Source: an uncultured Pseudomonas sp. (GTDB taxonomy: Bacteria > Pseudomonadota > Gammaproteobacteria > Pseudomonadales > Pseudomonadaceae). From it: a stretch of DNA of 64,000 nt. The stretch spans positions 1 through 64,000 of the forward strand of contig NZ_CAMPHN010000003.1 in NCBI RefSeq assembly GCF_946885885.1. The letters run 5' to 3'. Shown one piece after another: positions 47,000 through 55,179 of this stretch. The notes under the pieces are model-generated. The model did not search any database and was not told the origin of the DNA. It was given only the letters and a program-made list of their open reading frames with translations. Positions within the stretch are counted from its first letter, which is position 1, and each line of letters begins with the position of its first letter. The translations under genes and the position numbers were made by a program.

Positions 47000-47845
47000 A
47001 TGTATCGCAAGGTATTCGCCAATAAAGTATTCGATCGCAAAGTCGTGCTGATCACCGGCGGTTGCGCCGGTATCGGTCGCGCCCTGGCCATGCGTCTGGC
47101 CCAGGCCGGGGCGCGTCTGGTGATTCTCGACTTGCAGCAGCAAGCGCTGGACAGCTTGGTGCAGCACCTGGCCGATCACCACAATGCCGAAGCCCTGGGG
47201 CTGCTGTGCGACGTCGCCGACGCCGCCGCGGTGCAGCGCGCCGTGGCCCTGGCCATCGAACGTTTCGGCGGCATCGACGTGCTGGTCAATAACGCCGGCA
47301 TCACCCACCGCAGCAGCTTCGCCGATACCGATCTGGCGGTGTTCCAGCGGATCATGTCGGTCAATTACTTCGGCGCGTTGCATTGCACCAAGGCTGCCTT
47401 GCCCAGCCTGATCGCCCGCGGCGGGCAGATCATCGTGCTCAGTTCGCTGTCGGGCTTCGCGCCCTTGCTCTATCGCAGCGCCTACAACGCCAGCAAGCAC
47501 GCCCTGCATGGCTTGTTCGAAACCCTGCGCTACGAGCTGAAGGGGGCGGGGGTCAATGTGATGCTGGTGTGCCCCGGCTTCACCGCCACCGACCTGCGCA
47601 AGAACGCCCTGGTCGGCGACGGCTCGGTGGCCGCACAGCCGCCGCTGGCGATGGGCAAGGTGGCCTCGCCGCAGGATGTCGCCGAGGCCATCTATCGCGG
47701 TGCCCTCAAGCGGCGGCGGTTATTGGTGTTGTCGAATGTCGATTGGCGCGCGCGGATACTCGCGCGCTTCTTCCCGCGCTTGTTCGAGCGCGCATTGCTG
47801 CCACGTTTGTCGGGGATGAAGCCGCAGCGGGCCGGCAGACCCTAA
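47000..47845 (+). CDS. Short-chain dehydrogenase/reductase
   Basis: 281 residues, classical SDR. Cofactor motif ITGGCAGIGRALA (the TGxxxGIG glycines present), NNAG at NNAGITHRSS, and the catalytic Ser...Tyr-x3-Lys in SSLSGFAPLLYRSAYNASKHA. The C-terminal extension (RRRLLVLSNVDWRARILARF) suggests membrane association. GAGG precedes ATG 47000 by five bases. Substrate unknown. Confidence 0.92.
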   Translation: MYRKVFANKVFDRKVVLITGGCAGIGRALAMRLAQAGARLVILDLQQQALDSLVQHLADHHNAEALGLLCDVADAAAVQRAVALAIERFGGIDVLVNNAGITHRSSFADTDLAVFQRIMSVNYFGALHCTKAALPSLIARGGQIIVLSSLSGFAPLLYRSAYNASKHALHGLFETLRYELKGAGVNVMLVCPGFTATDLRKNALVGDGSVAAQPPLAMGKVASPQDVAEAIYRGALKRRRLLVLSNVDWRARILARFFPRLFERALLPRLSGMKPQRAGRP

Positions 47846-47868
47846 TGGCGATCGATTAAACGCGGGTT

Positions 47869-48032
47869 GTAGGGTGGACATGGCGAAGCCTTGTCCACCG
47901 CGGCGTCGAGATGGCGGACAAGCCTTCGGCATGTCCGCCCTACGGGTTCGCAGGCCTTGCAGCTTCGTAGCCCGTATGAAATCCGGGAGCAGTTTTGCGC
48001 CGGGCATCGTTCCCGGATTGCATCCGGGCTAC
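47869..48032. repeat. Two adjacent BIMEs (families E and D)
   Basis: 47869-47943 is a family E copy (GTAGGGTGGACATGGCGAAG ... ATGTCCGCCCTAC) and 47967-48032 a family D copy (GTAGCCCGTATGAAATCCGG ... GCATCCGGGCTAC). The same E then D order recurs at 51088-51243. Confidence 0.88.
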
Positions 48033-48046
48033 CGAGGCGGTGTTTC

Positions 48047-48481
48047 TCAGTGCTGGTGCGGCTCGATATAGAGTTCGTTGACCAGGTCCATGTCCCAATA
48101 CGCCGCTTCTATCTTGTGGCCATCGAGGTCGCGCACGAAGCAGCCGTAATAGGGTTCGCCGTACTCGGCACGCGGTCCGGGTGCGCCATCGGGGCTCGCG
48201 CCGGCGTCCAGCGCCGCCTGATAGAAGGCTTGCACCGACTCTTTGTCGTGGGCGAAAAAGCCGAAATGGGTACCGTTGCCGACATTCGCCACCAGCCCGT
48301 CGATCGGCTTCTGCACCCAGAATTCCGGGTATTCGCGGCCATAAGCGACGGCGCCGGGGAACGCCAGGATGCGCTTGCAACCCAGGGTCGGCAGCACCTT
48401 GTCGTAAAAGGCCACGGCCTCGTCGAACTGATTGGTGCCGATCGATACATGGGAAATGATGCTCGGATTTTGCTCTGCCAT
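48047..48481 (-). CDS. VOC (glyoxalase/bleomycin-resistance fold) protein
   Basis: 144 residues from ATG 48481 (GGGAGGA upstream). Two beta-alpha-beta-beta-beta modules: ISHVSIGTNQFDEAVAFYDK and THFGFFAHDKESVQAFYQAA, with a C-terminal FVRDLDGHKIEAAYWD that carries the usual Glu metal ligand. Probably a metal-dependent lyase or dioxygenase-like enzyme; substrate unknown. Confidence 0.9.
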   Translation of the reverse strand: MAEQNPSIISHVSIGTNQFDEAVAFYDKVLPTLGCKRILAFPGAVAYGREYPEFWVQKPIDGLVANVGNGTHFGFFAHDKESVQAFYQAALDAGASPDGAPGPRAEYGEPYYGCFVRDLDGHKIEAAYWDMDLVNELYIEPHQH

Positions 48482-48543
48482 GTGGGTTCCTCCCTGGGGT
48501 TCACAGTTACCGACTGATCCGGCTTCGATTGGTTCGCCTTCGA

Positions 48544-49200
48544 TCACTCGCGGGCGGGCAAGGCGCTACGCAACATAAATAGACGAAATACCACCACGGT
48601 GCTGAACAGCTGCAAAAAGCCGTTGAGGCTGCTCAGCGCCAGGCCGGTCAAGTCGTCGTCGGGCTGATTCTGCTGCAGCCAGCCGTCCAGCATCCACAGC
48701 GGCAGCGCCACGCTGAGCACGCACAGGAGCATCGGCCAGAAGTAGCCGCTGGTCATCTCGAAACTCTCGTGCAGTGCCTTCAGCGGGCTGAGGCCGCGCA
48801 GCACCAGCAAATACTCGGCGAACGCCAGCTTGACCAGCAGCCACAGGCCCGGCAGTACGAACAGCGAGGCGCCGAGCAGGATCGCCAGGGTGTTCAGCCC
48901 CGCCAATAGGGCGAACGTCGGCCACAGACGCAGGCTGACGGCGAGCAGATCCCGCGCCGAGGGGGCCTGGCCGTTGCTGCGTGCATCGAGAAACAGAATC
49001 AGCGCGCCGGTGTACAGCGGGTAGAACAGCAGCCCCACCAGAATCCGGTAGAGCGTTTTGGACTCGGGCGCGACCGCGGCGCCGACATGCTGTTGTAGCA
49101 GCGCTTCGAGGACGATCAGCGGCAGGCACAGGCGGGCGATCGCCGGCAGGTTATGGCTGAAGAAAAACCAGGCGTCGCGCAGGGCGTGGAGCGGATTCAT
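48544..49200 (-). CDS. YciC-like inner-membrane protein
   Basis: 218 residues from ATG 49200 (MNPLHALRDAWFFFSHNLPA). About six membrane segments, with the UPF0259/YciC character around LRGLSPLKALHESFEMTSGY. Function unknown. A GTG at 49209 is an alternative start. Lies 34 bases downstream of the isochorismatase-like gene on the same strand. Confidence 0.82.
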   Translation of the reverse strand: MNPLHALRDAWFFFSHNLPAIARLCLPLIVLEALLQQHVGAAVAPESKTLYRILVGLLFYPLYTGALILFLDARSNGQAPSARDLLAVSLRLWPTFALLAGLNTLAILLGASLFVLPGLWLLVKLAFAEYLLVLRGLSPLKALHESFEMTSGYFWPMLLCVLSVALPLWMLDGWLQQNQPDDDLTGLALSSLNGFLQLFSTVVVFRLFMLRSALPARE

Positions 49201-49233
49201 CGTGATCACGGTCGATTGAACGGGCCGCTCACT

Positions 49234-49800
49234 CTAGCCGATCCGCCCAGGCGCTCCAAATAGCGCGGCGATCAAGTCGGTGCTGCGCACCACCTCGGCA
49301 TATTCGTCGCGCAGGTTGGCCATGGCCATGTCATGTACTTCCTCGGCGCTGCGCGGGCGGCCCGCGTAATCGACTTTGTCGAAGGTGTAGCAGGCATCCG
49401 CCACCACCCGGGTGGCGAAGCCCAGGTTGCCGGCGCTGCGCGCCGTGGCTTCGACCGAGTTTTCGCTGGCCACGCCGACGATCACCAGCGCGCGAATGCC
49501 GCGCACATGCAGCCAACGTTCCAGGTTGCTATGGGTGAAGGCGTCGGTGACGTTCTTCTCGAATACCTGCTCGGTCGGCAGCGGCGCCAGTGCTGGCTGG
49601 AACAGCGCGCCATCCTGCCCCGGGGCGAACACCGAGCCCGGGTCGCGGGAGATATGGCGGATATGCGCCAACGGCCAACCGGCTTGGCGCCAATGGCCGA
49701 GCAGGGTGGCGATGCGGATTTCCGCCTCGGGGTTGTTGCGCGGGCGGTCGAGGCGCTGGATGCCTTGTTGCATATCGATGATCAGCAGTGCGGGCGGCAT
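49234..49800 (-). CDS. Isochorismatase-like cysteine-hydrolase family protein
   Basis: 188 residues with the isochorismatase fold. Asp9 (LLIIDMQQG) and Lys82 (VFEKNVTDAF) of the catalytic triad are in place. The third position, normally Cys, is Ser115 in VASENSVEATARSAGNLGF. So it may be a variant hydrolase or a non-catalytic member. The rest of the domain is normal (FATRVVADACYTFDK). Confidence 0.88.
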   Translation of the reverse strand: MPPALLIIDMQQGIQRLDRPRNNPEAEIRIATLLGHWRQAGWPLAHIRHISRDPGSVFAPGQDGALFQPALAPLPTEQVFEKNVTDAFTHSNLERWLHVRGIRALVIVGVASENSVEATARSAGNLGFATRVVADACYTFDKVDYAGRPRSAEEVHDMAMANLRDEYAEVVRSTDLIAALFGAPGRIG

Positions 49801-49905
49801 TTCGACAGTCCTTGGCTATTGGCTGGCATACTGGCGCCCAACTTTAGCAGGCGGCTGAGAAATCGCCCGCGTATGCCGCCGCCAACCGCCCGCCGAGGAT
49901 CACCA

Positions 49906-50385
49906 TTGAAGAAAATCGCCCTGTTCGCCGATGTGCAAAATCTCTATTACACGGTGCGCCAGGCCTATGGTTGCCATTTCAACTACGCCGCCCTGTGGGC
50001 CGACGTCGGCCAGCACGGGCAGATCGTCGAGGCGTATGCCTATGCCATCGACCGCGGCGACCAGAAACAGCAGCAGTTCCAGCAGATCCTGCGCAATCTC
50101 GGTTTCACCGTGAAGCTCAAGCCCTTTATCCAGCGTAGCGACGGCTCGGCCAAGGGCGACTGGGACGTTGGCATCACCATCGACATCATGGATGCCGCGC
50201 CGCGGGTCGACGAGGTGGTGCTGGCCTCCGGCGATGGCGACTTCGACCTGTTGCTGGAGAAAATCCGCGGCAGCCACGGTGTCGAGGCGGTGGCCTACGG
50301 CGTGCCGGGGCTGACCGCGCAATCGCTGGTGCGCGCCGCCAGCCGCTACGTGCCGATCGACGGCGCGCTGTTGTTGAAAAACTGA
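49906..50385 (+). CDS. NYN-domain (LabA/DUF88) putative ribonuclease
   Basis: 159 residues from a TTG start at 49906, supported by GAGGA just upstream and by the family N-terminus (KKIALFADVQNLYYTVRQAY). The PIN-like NYN fold has its acidic residues: ADVQN, WDVGITIDIMD and LASGDGDFDLLLEKIR. Likely a metal-dependent RNase. It is followed after 32 bases by a DnaQ-like exonuclease gene, giving a nuclease pair. Confidence 0.88.
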   Translation: MKKIALFADVQNLYYTVRQAYGCHFNYAALWADVGQHGQIVEAYAYAIDRGDQKQQQFQQILRNLGFTVKLKPFIQRSDGSAKGDWDVGITIDIMDAAPRVDEVVLASGDGDFDLLLEKIRGSHGVEAVAYGVPGLTAQSLVRAASRYVPIDGALLLKN

Positions 50386-50417
50386 TGTTGAAAAACTGAT
50401 CATTGAGAAACTGAACG

Positions 50418-51035
50418 ATGCCCAGCGATTCAATCGCCGTACTGGATTTCGAAACCACCGGCATGTCGCCGGCGCAGCAGGCCCGCGCCACCGAGGTCGG
50501 CGTGGTCATAGTCGAGGGCGGCCGGATAGTCGCCCGTTATCAGAGCCTGATGAACAGCGGCGCCTGGGTGCCGCCGTTTATCGAACAGCTCACCGGGATC
50601 AGCAACGCCATGCTGCGCAGCGCGCCGCCGGCGGCCCAGGTGATGCGGGAAGTGGCGGATTTCGTCGGCGAGCGGCCGCTGCTGGCGCATAACGCCAGTT
50701 TCGACCAGAAGTTCTGGGACGCCGAGTTGGCGCTGATCGGCCGTCGTCGTGCGCAGCCGTTCGCCTGCTCGTTGCTGCTGGCGCGGCGCCTGTTGCCGCA
50801 GGCGCCGAACCATAAGCTCGGCACCCTCAACCGCTGGGCCCGCCTGCCGGACACCGGCCAGGCCCACCGCGCACTGGCCGATGCGGAGATGGCGGCCAAC
50901 CTGACCTGCTTTATGGCTGAGCTATTACGCGAGCGCCACGGCATCGCCGAGGTGTCCCATGCGTTGCTGTGCAGCCTGCAGAAAGTCCCGGCGGCCAAGA
51001 TGGAACAGGCGCTGCAGCGGGTGCGCGGGGTTTAG
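50418..51035 (+). CDS. DnaQ-like 3'-5' exonuclease
   Basis: 205 residues, DEDDh family. Exo I is VLDFETTGMSP (Asp10, Glu12), Exo II lies around LLAHNASFDQKFWD, and Exo III is AHRALADAEMAANL. It acts on DNA or RNA 3' ends; it is not polymerase epsilon itself, being short and lacking the polymerase-binding tail. Directly upstream a 14-base unit GTTGAAAAACTGAT occurs twice plus a third diverged copy (50372-50414 region), overlapping the end of the NYN gene. Confidence 0.92.
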   Translation: MPSDSIAVLDFETTGMSPAQQARATEVGVVIVEGGRIVARYQSLMNSGAWVPPFIEQLTGISNAMLRSAPPAAQVMREVADFVGERPLLAHNASFDQKFWDAELALIGRRRAQPFACSLLLARRLLPQAPNHKLGTLNRWARLPDTGQAHRALADAEMAANLTCFMAELLRERHGIAEVSHALLCSLQKVPAAKMEQALQRVRGV

Positions 51036-51087
51036 CCGGGTACCGCGCATCGTAGGTCCTAAGTTCATGTGCAAGGTCTAGGACCTC

Positions 51088-51243
51088 GTAGGGTGGACAT
51101 GCCGAAGGCTTGTCCACCATCCGCATGCCAGCGGCGGACAAGGCTGCGCCATGTCCTCCCTACCTGCGCGCGCTTCGTAGCGCGGATGCAATCCGGGAGC
51201 GATCTGTGCGGCTGTATATTTCCCCGGATTTCATCCGGGCTAC
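51088..51243. repeat. Two adjacent BIMEs (families E and D)
   Basis: 51088-51163 is a family E copy (GTAGGGTGGACATGCCGAAG ... CATGTCCTCCCTAC) and 51177-51243 a family D copy (GTAGCGCGGATGCAATCCGG ... TTCATCCGGGCTAC). No gene between the exonuclease and the helicase. Confidence 0.88.
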
Positions 51244-51347
51244 CAGAGCCGTGAGCGGATGGCCAGTCGCATAACAGAAACGCAATGGTTGGCGCCGGGC
51301 AGGGTAAACTGCGCGCCATTGTCACTTCGTATTCTGTGGTTACGCCT

Positions 51348-52685
51348 ATGACCTTCGCTTCCCTCGGCCTGATCGACCCTCTGCTGCGCACCCTCGACGG
51401 CCTCGATTACCGCACGCCGACCCCGGTCCAGGCCCAGGCCATCCCGCCGATCCTCAAGGGCCAAGACCTGATGGCCGCGGCGCAGACCGGCACCGGCAAA
51501 ACCGCCGGCTTCGCCCTGCCGCTGTTGCAGCGTTTGATGATGGAAGGCCCACAGGTGGCCAGTAACTCGGTGCGCGCCCTGGTGCTGGTGCCGACCCGCG
51601 AGTTGGCCGAGCAGGTGCAGCAGAGCTTTCTGACCTATGGCCAGCACCTGCCGCTGCGCAGCTATGCGGTGTACGGCGGGGTCAGCATCAACCCGCAGAT
51701 GATGAAGCTGCGTAAAGGTCTCGATGTGCTGGTCGCGACGCCCGGGCGCTTGCTCGACCTGTACCGGCAGAACGCGGTGAAGTTCGGCCAATTGCAGATA
51801 CTGGTGCTCGACGAGGCCGACCGCATGCTCGACCTGGGTTTCGCCCGCGAGCTGGAAGACCTGTTCGCCGCGCTGCCGAAAAAGCGCCAGACCCTGCTGT
51901 TCTCCGCAACCTTCTCCGATGCCATCCGGGCGATGGCCGGCGACATGTTACGCAATCCCCTGAGCATCTCGGTCAGCCCGCGCAACGCCGCGGCCAAGTC
52001 GGTCAAGCAGTGGTTGATCCCGGTGGACAAGAAGCGCAAGAGCGAACTGTTCCTGCATCTGTATCGGAGCAAACGCTGGAGCCAGGCGCTGGTGTTCGTG
52101 AAAACCCGCAAGGGCGTCGACGAGCTGGAAGGCGAGCTGCAGCGCCACGGCATCAGCGCCGACGCTATCCACGGCGACAAACCCCAGGCCACCCGCCTGC
52201 GCGCGCTGCAACGCTTCAAGGATGGCGAGGTGAAGGTGCTGGTGGCCACCGACGTGGCGGCCCGCGGTCTGGATATCGACGACATGCCGCTGGTGGTCAA
52301 CTTCGACCTGCCGGTAGTCGCCGAAGACTATGTGCACCGCATCGGCCGCACCGGCCGCGCCGGGGCCACGGGGCAAGCGGTGTCGCTGGTCTGCGCCGAT
52401 GAGGTGCAACACCTCGCGGCCATCGAGACCCTGACCCAGCAAGTGCTGCAACGCATCGACGAGCCGGATTTCATTCCCGACCACCGTGTCCCCCAGACCC
52501 TGCCCGGCGGCCAGGTGGTGAAAAAGCCGAAGAAAGCCAAGAAACCGAAAGTGGTCGGCGGCGGCAAAGGCGGTAGCCTCGGGCGCTGGCTGGAAAGCGA
52601 CGAACCGGCCATGCCCGCGGCCAAGGCCGTGCGCAAGGTGCCGAGCTTCGGCGGCAAACCGAGCAAGGGCGGTAGAAAACCGTAG
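51348..52685 (+). CDS. rhlE: DEAD-box RNA helicase, RhlE-like
   Basis: 445 residues. Q-motif region YRTPTPVQAQAIPPIL, Walker A AQTGTGKTAGFALPL, PTRELAEQV, VATPGRLLDL, DEAD box LDEADRMLDLGF, SAT in FSATFSD, ATDVAARGLDI and HRIGRTGRAG. The C-terminal tail is lysine/glycine-rich (KKPKKAKKPK), typical for RhlE-type proteins involved in ribosome assembly and mRNA decay. Start ATG 51348. Confidence 0.95.
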   Translation: MTFASLGLIDPLLRTLDGLDYRTPTPVQAQAIPPILKGQDLMAAAQTGTGKTAGFALPLLQRLMMEGPQVASNSVRALVLVPTRELAEQVQQSFLTYGQHLPLRSYAVYGGVSINPQMMKLRKGLDVLVATPGRLLDLYRQNAVKFGQLQILVLDEADRMLDLGFARELEDLFAALPKKRQTLLFSATFSDAIRAMAGDMLRNPLSISVSPRNAAAKSVKQWLIPVDKKRKSELFLHLYRSKRWSQALVFVKTRKGVDELEGELQRHGISADAIHGDKPQATRLRALQRFKDGEVKVLVATDVAARGLDIDDMPLVVNFDLPVVAEDYVHRIGRTGRAGATGQAVSLVCADEVQHLAAIETLTQQVLQRIDEPDFIPDHRVPQTLPGGQVVKKPKKAKKPKVVGGGKGGSLGRWLESDEPAMPAAKAVRKVPSFGGKPSKGGRKP

Positions 52686-52960
52686 GGTGGGTTAGCGGCG
52701 CCGGGCAGAGCTGATCCATTCACCGCCATATTTGCGCGCCGCGTAACCCACCATTGCGCCTGTAGCCATTCAGCATTCTTGCCGCAGCTGCCGGGTCGCG
52801 GGAGGGACTTTAGCCGCGACTGAAGGCTCGCCGCTAAAGCGCCTCCCACGTGTTTTGTCCGTAGCCATTCAGCCGCATGGGTGGTCGTTTGCGGCGGGTT
52901 ACGGCACCCGTGGGCCGGTGGTCGTCCGGTAGCTGGAGCGGCGCGCCTAACCCGCCCTAC
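52682..52960. repeat. Three BIMEs (families A, G, A)
   Basis: 52682-52752 (GTAGGGTGGGTTAGCGGCG ... CGCCGCGTAACCCACC), 52800-52849 (GGGAGGGACTTTAGCCGCGA ... TAAAGCGCCTCCCAC) and 52891-52960 (GCGGCGGGTTACGG ... CGCCTAACCCGCCCTAC). The first begins three bases before the end of the helicase stop codon. No gene in this 300-base gap. Confidence 0.85.
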
Positions 52961-52983
52961 GGTTCAGCCCAAGCCATGTTGGC

Positions 52984-54378
52984 TTACGGCCGGGCCCGCT
53001 CGAAAGCGCCCAGGTCGCACACCGCCACTCCGTCGCCATCGCCATCGCGCGGTCGGGTCAGGCGGCGCTGGTCATGGCTGGTGCAGGAGCCGACACCGGC
53101 GTCCAGCGCCAGGCTGCCGCGGCGCAGGGCATAGGTCTGGGTGCGGCCGTTGTTGTCGGCCAGGGGCAGCAGCAGGTGGGTGAAGGTCTGTTCGTAGGGC
53201 AGGTAAAGGTCGGCGGTGCAGTCGCTCGGCTCGCTATTGAGCAGCAGGCCGATGGCTTGATAGCGATAACGGGGGCCTTCGTTGCGGCAGTTGGTCACCT
53301 CGTCGCCAAAAAAGCCCAGGTTGCCGGCAATCAGGCTGTTGCGAATCAGCAACTGGCCGCTGTTCTGCACGCCGTAACCGTTGTTGCCGGCGATGGTCAC
53401 GTTGATCAACGTGGCCTTGGGATCGTTGTCCGGCGGGTTGCTGTAATAGCCGTTGCTCAGCGCGCCCCCGGTGCCTATATGGCCGCTGAGGGTGCTGTTG
53501 GTCAGCTTCAGCTCGCCGTTGTCGTCGTTGGCGATGGCAAAACCGCGACCGCCCTCGGAGCCGCTATTGGCGACGAAGGCGCTGCGGGCAATATCGGCCT
53601 GCCCACCGTTGAAGATACCGCTCCCCCTGGAACGCTCGGCTTCGTCCGAGGCCGAGTTACGCAGGAAATTGCTGTCGCGCACCAGCAGATCGCCGCGGTT
53701 GAAGATGGCGCCGCCGCGGCCGAGATTGTCGTCCAGGTCGCCGCGCGCGCGATTTTCCAGAAAGTCCGAGGAGTAGACTTCCAGCCTGCCGTAATTGGCG
53801 ATGCCGCCGCCCTGGCCGTAGCGATAACCTTCCTCGCCGACGATCTCGCGAAAGCCCGGATTGATAGTCGCGGCATGATTGCCCTGCACCTGGACCAGTT
53901 GCAGGCGCAGCAGGCCGTGGTTCTCCGCCGCGGCGCCGTTGAAGGCGGTGCGGCCGTTTTCCAGGGCCAGGCGTTGCAGGTTCAGGCTGGCGCCGCTCAA
54001 CACTTCCAGCAGACGGTCGTTGCGGTAGGGCGGTTGCGTCGGGTCGATGCCGCTGATGATCGTCTGCGCGCTGCCGACACCGCGGATGCTCAGATGGTCG
54101 CTGATATCCAGGTCGCCATTGAGGTTGGCGTCCTCGTCGTAGCGGATGCCCGGTTCGCCGAACTCGGCGAGCAGACTCAGCACATAGCGCCCGGCTGGCA
54201 GCAGGATAACGTCGGCGCCGGGCTCGCGGTTCGCCGTGCTCACCGCATCGCGCAGGGAACAATGGGTATCGCAGAGGCCGTCATGCGCATCCGCGGTCGT
54301 GGTGACTCGAAATTCGGCGGCCTGCAGGGAGGCGCAAAGGCTTAGGCCGATAAGGCCGAGACGACAGGTAGTGAGCAT
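52984..54378 (-). CDS. Secreted CSLREA-domain beta-helix protein
   Basis: 464 residues with a signal peptide (LGLIGLSLCASLQAA). The CSLREA motif appears as CDTHCSLRDAV (Cys36 and Cys40). A right-handed parallel beta-helix follows, seen as repeated short strands (GLLRLQLVQVQGNHA, GRLEVYSSDFLENRA, GDLLVRDSNFLRNSA). Such proteins are extracellular or surface bound; carbohydrate binding or lyase activity is possible but no catalytic residues were identified. No neighbour suggests a substrate. Confidence 0.85.
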   Translation of the reverse strand: MLTTCRLGLIGLSLCASLQAAEFRVTTTADAHDGLCDTHCSLRDAVSTANREPGADVILLPAGRYVLSLLAEFGEPGIRYDEDANLNGDLDISDHLSIRGVGSAQTIISGIDPTQPPYRNDRLLEVLSGASLNLQRLALENGRTAFNGAAAENHGLLRLQLVQVQGNHAATINPGFREIVGEEGYRYGQGGGIANYGRLEVYSSDFLENRARGDLDDNLGRGGAIFNRGDLLVRDSNFLRNSASDEAERSRGSGIFNGGQADIARSAFVANSGSEGGRGFAIANDDNGELKLTNSTLSGHIGTGGALSNGYYSNPPDNDPKATLINVTIAGNNGYGVQNSGQLLIRNSLIAGNLGFFGDEVTNCRNEGPRYRYQAIGLLLNSEPSDCTADLYLPYEQTFTHLLLPLADNNGRTQTYALRRGSLALDAGVGSCTSHDQRRLTRPRDGDGDGVAVCDLGAFERARP

Positions 54379-54493
54379 GGTGAGTCTCTAATGCTGAGGG
54401 GCGGAGAAGACGCACGGCTTCTCACAAAAAATAGAGACCCTGGGCGAGCGCTGGAGTTTCAGGCGGGCAGCGGCGGCGCAAGCCGGCTGGAAT

Positions 54494-54528
54494 CGACAGG
54501 CTGGTCAGCGAGGGCCTCCAGCCTGTCG
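54494..54528 (-). terminator. Strong hairpin at the 3' end of the lipoprotein gene
   Basis: An 11-bp perfect stem CGACAGGCTGG / CCAGCCTGTCG with a 13-base loop, six bases beyond the stop codon of the minus-strand lipoprotein gene. No T-run follows on that strand, so it may act with Rho or as an mRNA-stabilising hairpin. Confidence 0.45.
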
Positions 54529-54533
54529 GAGTA

Positions 54534-54980
54534 TTACTGAGCGGTCTGGACCAGCTTGCTTTCGTTGACGCCCTTGCGACCTTGGGCGTCATCCACCAGT
54601 TGCAGTTTGTTGCGAGCGGAGAAAACGCCCATTTTCACTTCCTGCCAAACGAAGTAGTTCCGCCCGGCTTCGGTAGCCAGTTGCAGCACGGAATCATTTT
54701 CTGCTTCGGATTTCAGGGTGTGCTGGCCTGCGGGTACGGTCATCAGTAGATAGGTTTTGGCAACGGTCTTGCCGACAGGTCGATCATCCATCGAAACCGC
54801 CATTTTCACGGCTGCCCCGATACTTTCGTTGCGATACACATAGATGTTCGCTTGGTCGGCCGGTGCGGTGAAGGTTTTGGCTTGGGCATCACGGCTTGCA
54901 TCTGCCATGGGGACGGAGGCGCAGCCGGTTGCAAGGGCGGCGACGGCCAGGACAGTAGCCAGCGAGAAATATTTCAGCAT
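54534..54980 (-). CDS. DUF2846-like lipoprotein
   Basis: 148 residues from ATG 54980 (GGAGC six bases upstream). Signal peptide and lipobox ALATGCAS. The domain has ANIYVYRNESIGAAVKMAVS and TVPAGQHTLKSEAENDSVLQ, the DUF2846 pattern. Function unknown, probably envelope associated. The gap on to the flavoprotein gene holds only a REP half. Confidence 0.85.
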   Translation of the reverse strand: MLKYFSLATVLAVAALATGCASVPMADASRDAQAKTFTAPADQANIYVYRNESIGAAVKMAVSMDDRPVGKTVAKTYLLMTVPAGQHTLKSEAENDSVLQLATEAGRNYFVWQEVKMGVFSARNKLQLVDDAQGRKGVNESKLVQTAQ

Positions 54981-55158
54981 GCATTGCTCCATGATTTACA
55001 AGATAGAGGGCGCTCTATGACCCCTAGAGGCTCGCAAGGCGTGATAGCTGAAGCCCGCACGTCCCTGTCGAGTTCGGCGAGGATAGAGAGAGTGGTGGCT
55101 AAATGCTAGTGGTCTGTGTGGCGAGTTCATTGGCAGTGTTTGTGTGTTCGCTGTCAAT

Positions 55159-55179
55159 GGTGTGCACGGCGCACCCTAC
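55159..55179. repeat. Single REP (family F) that supplies a stop codon
   Basis: GGTGTGCACGGCGCACCCTAC ends in CTAC; on the minus strand its GTAG head contains the TAG stop of the flavoprotein gene at 55176-55178. The element thus abuts and defines the end of that reading frame. Confidence 0.7.
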
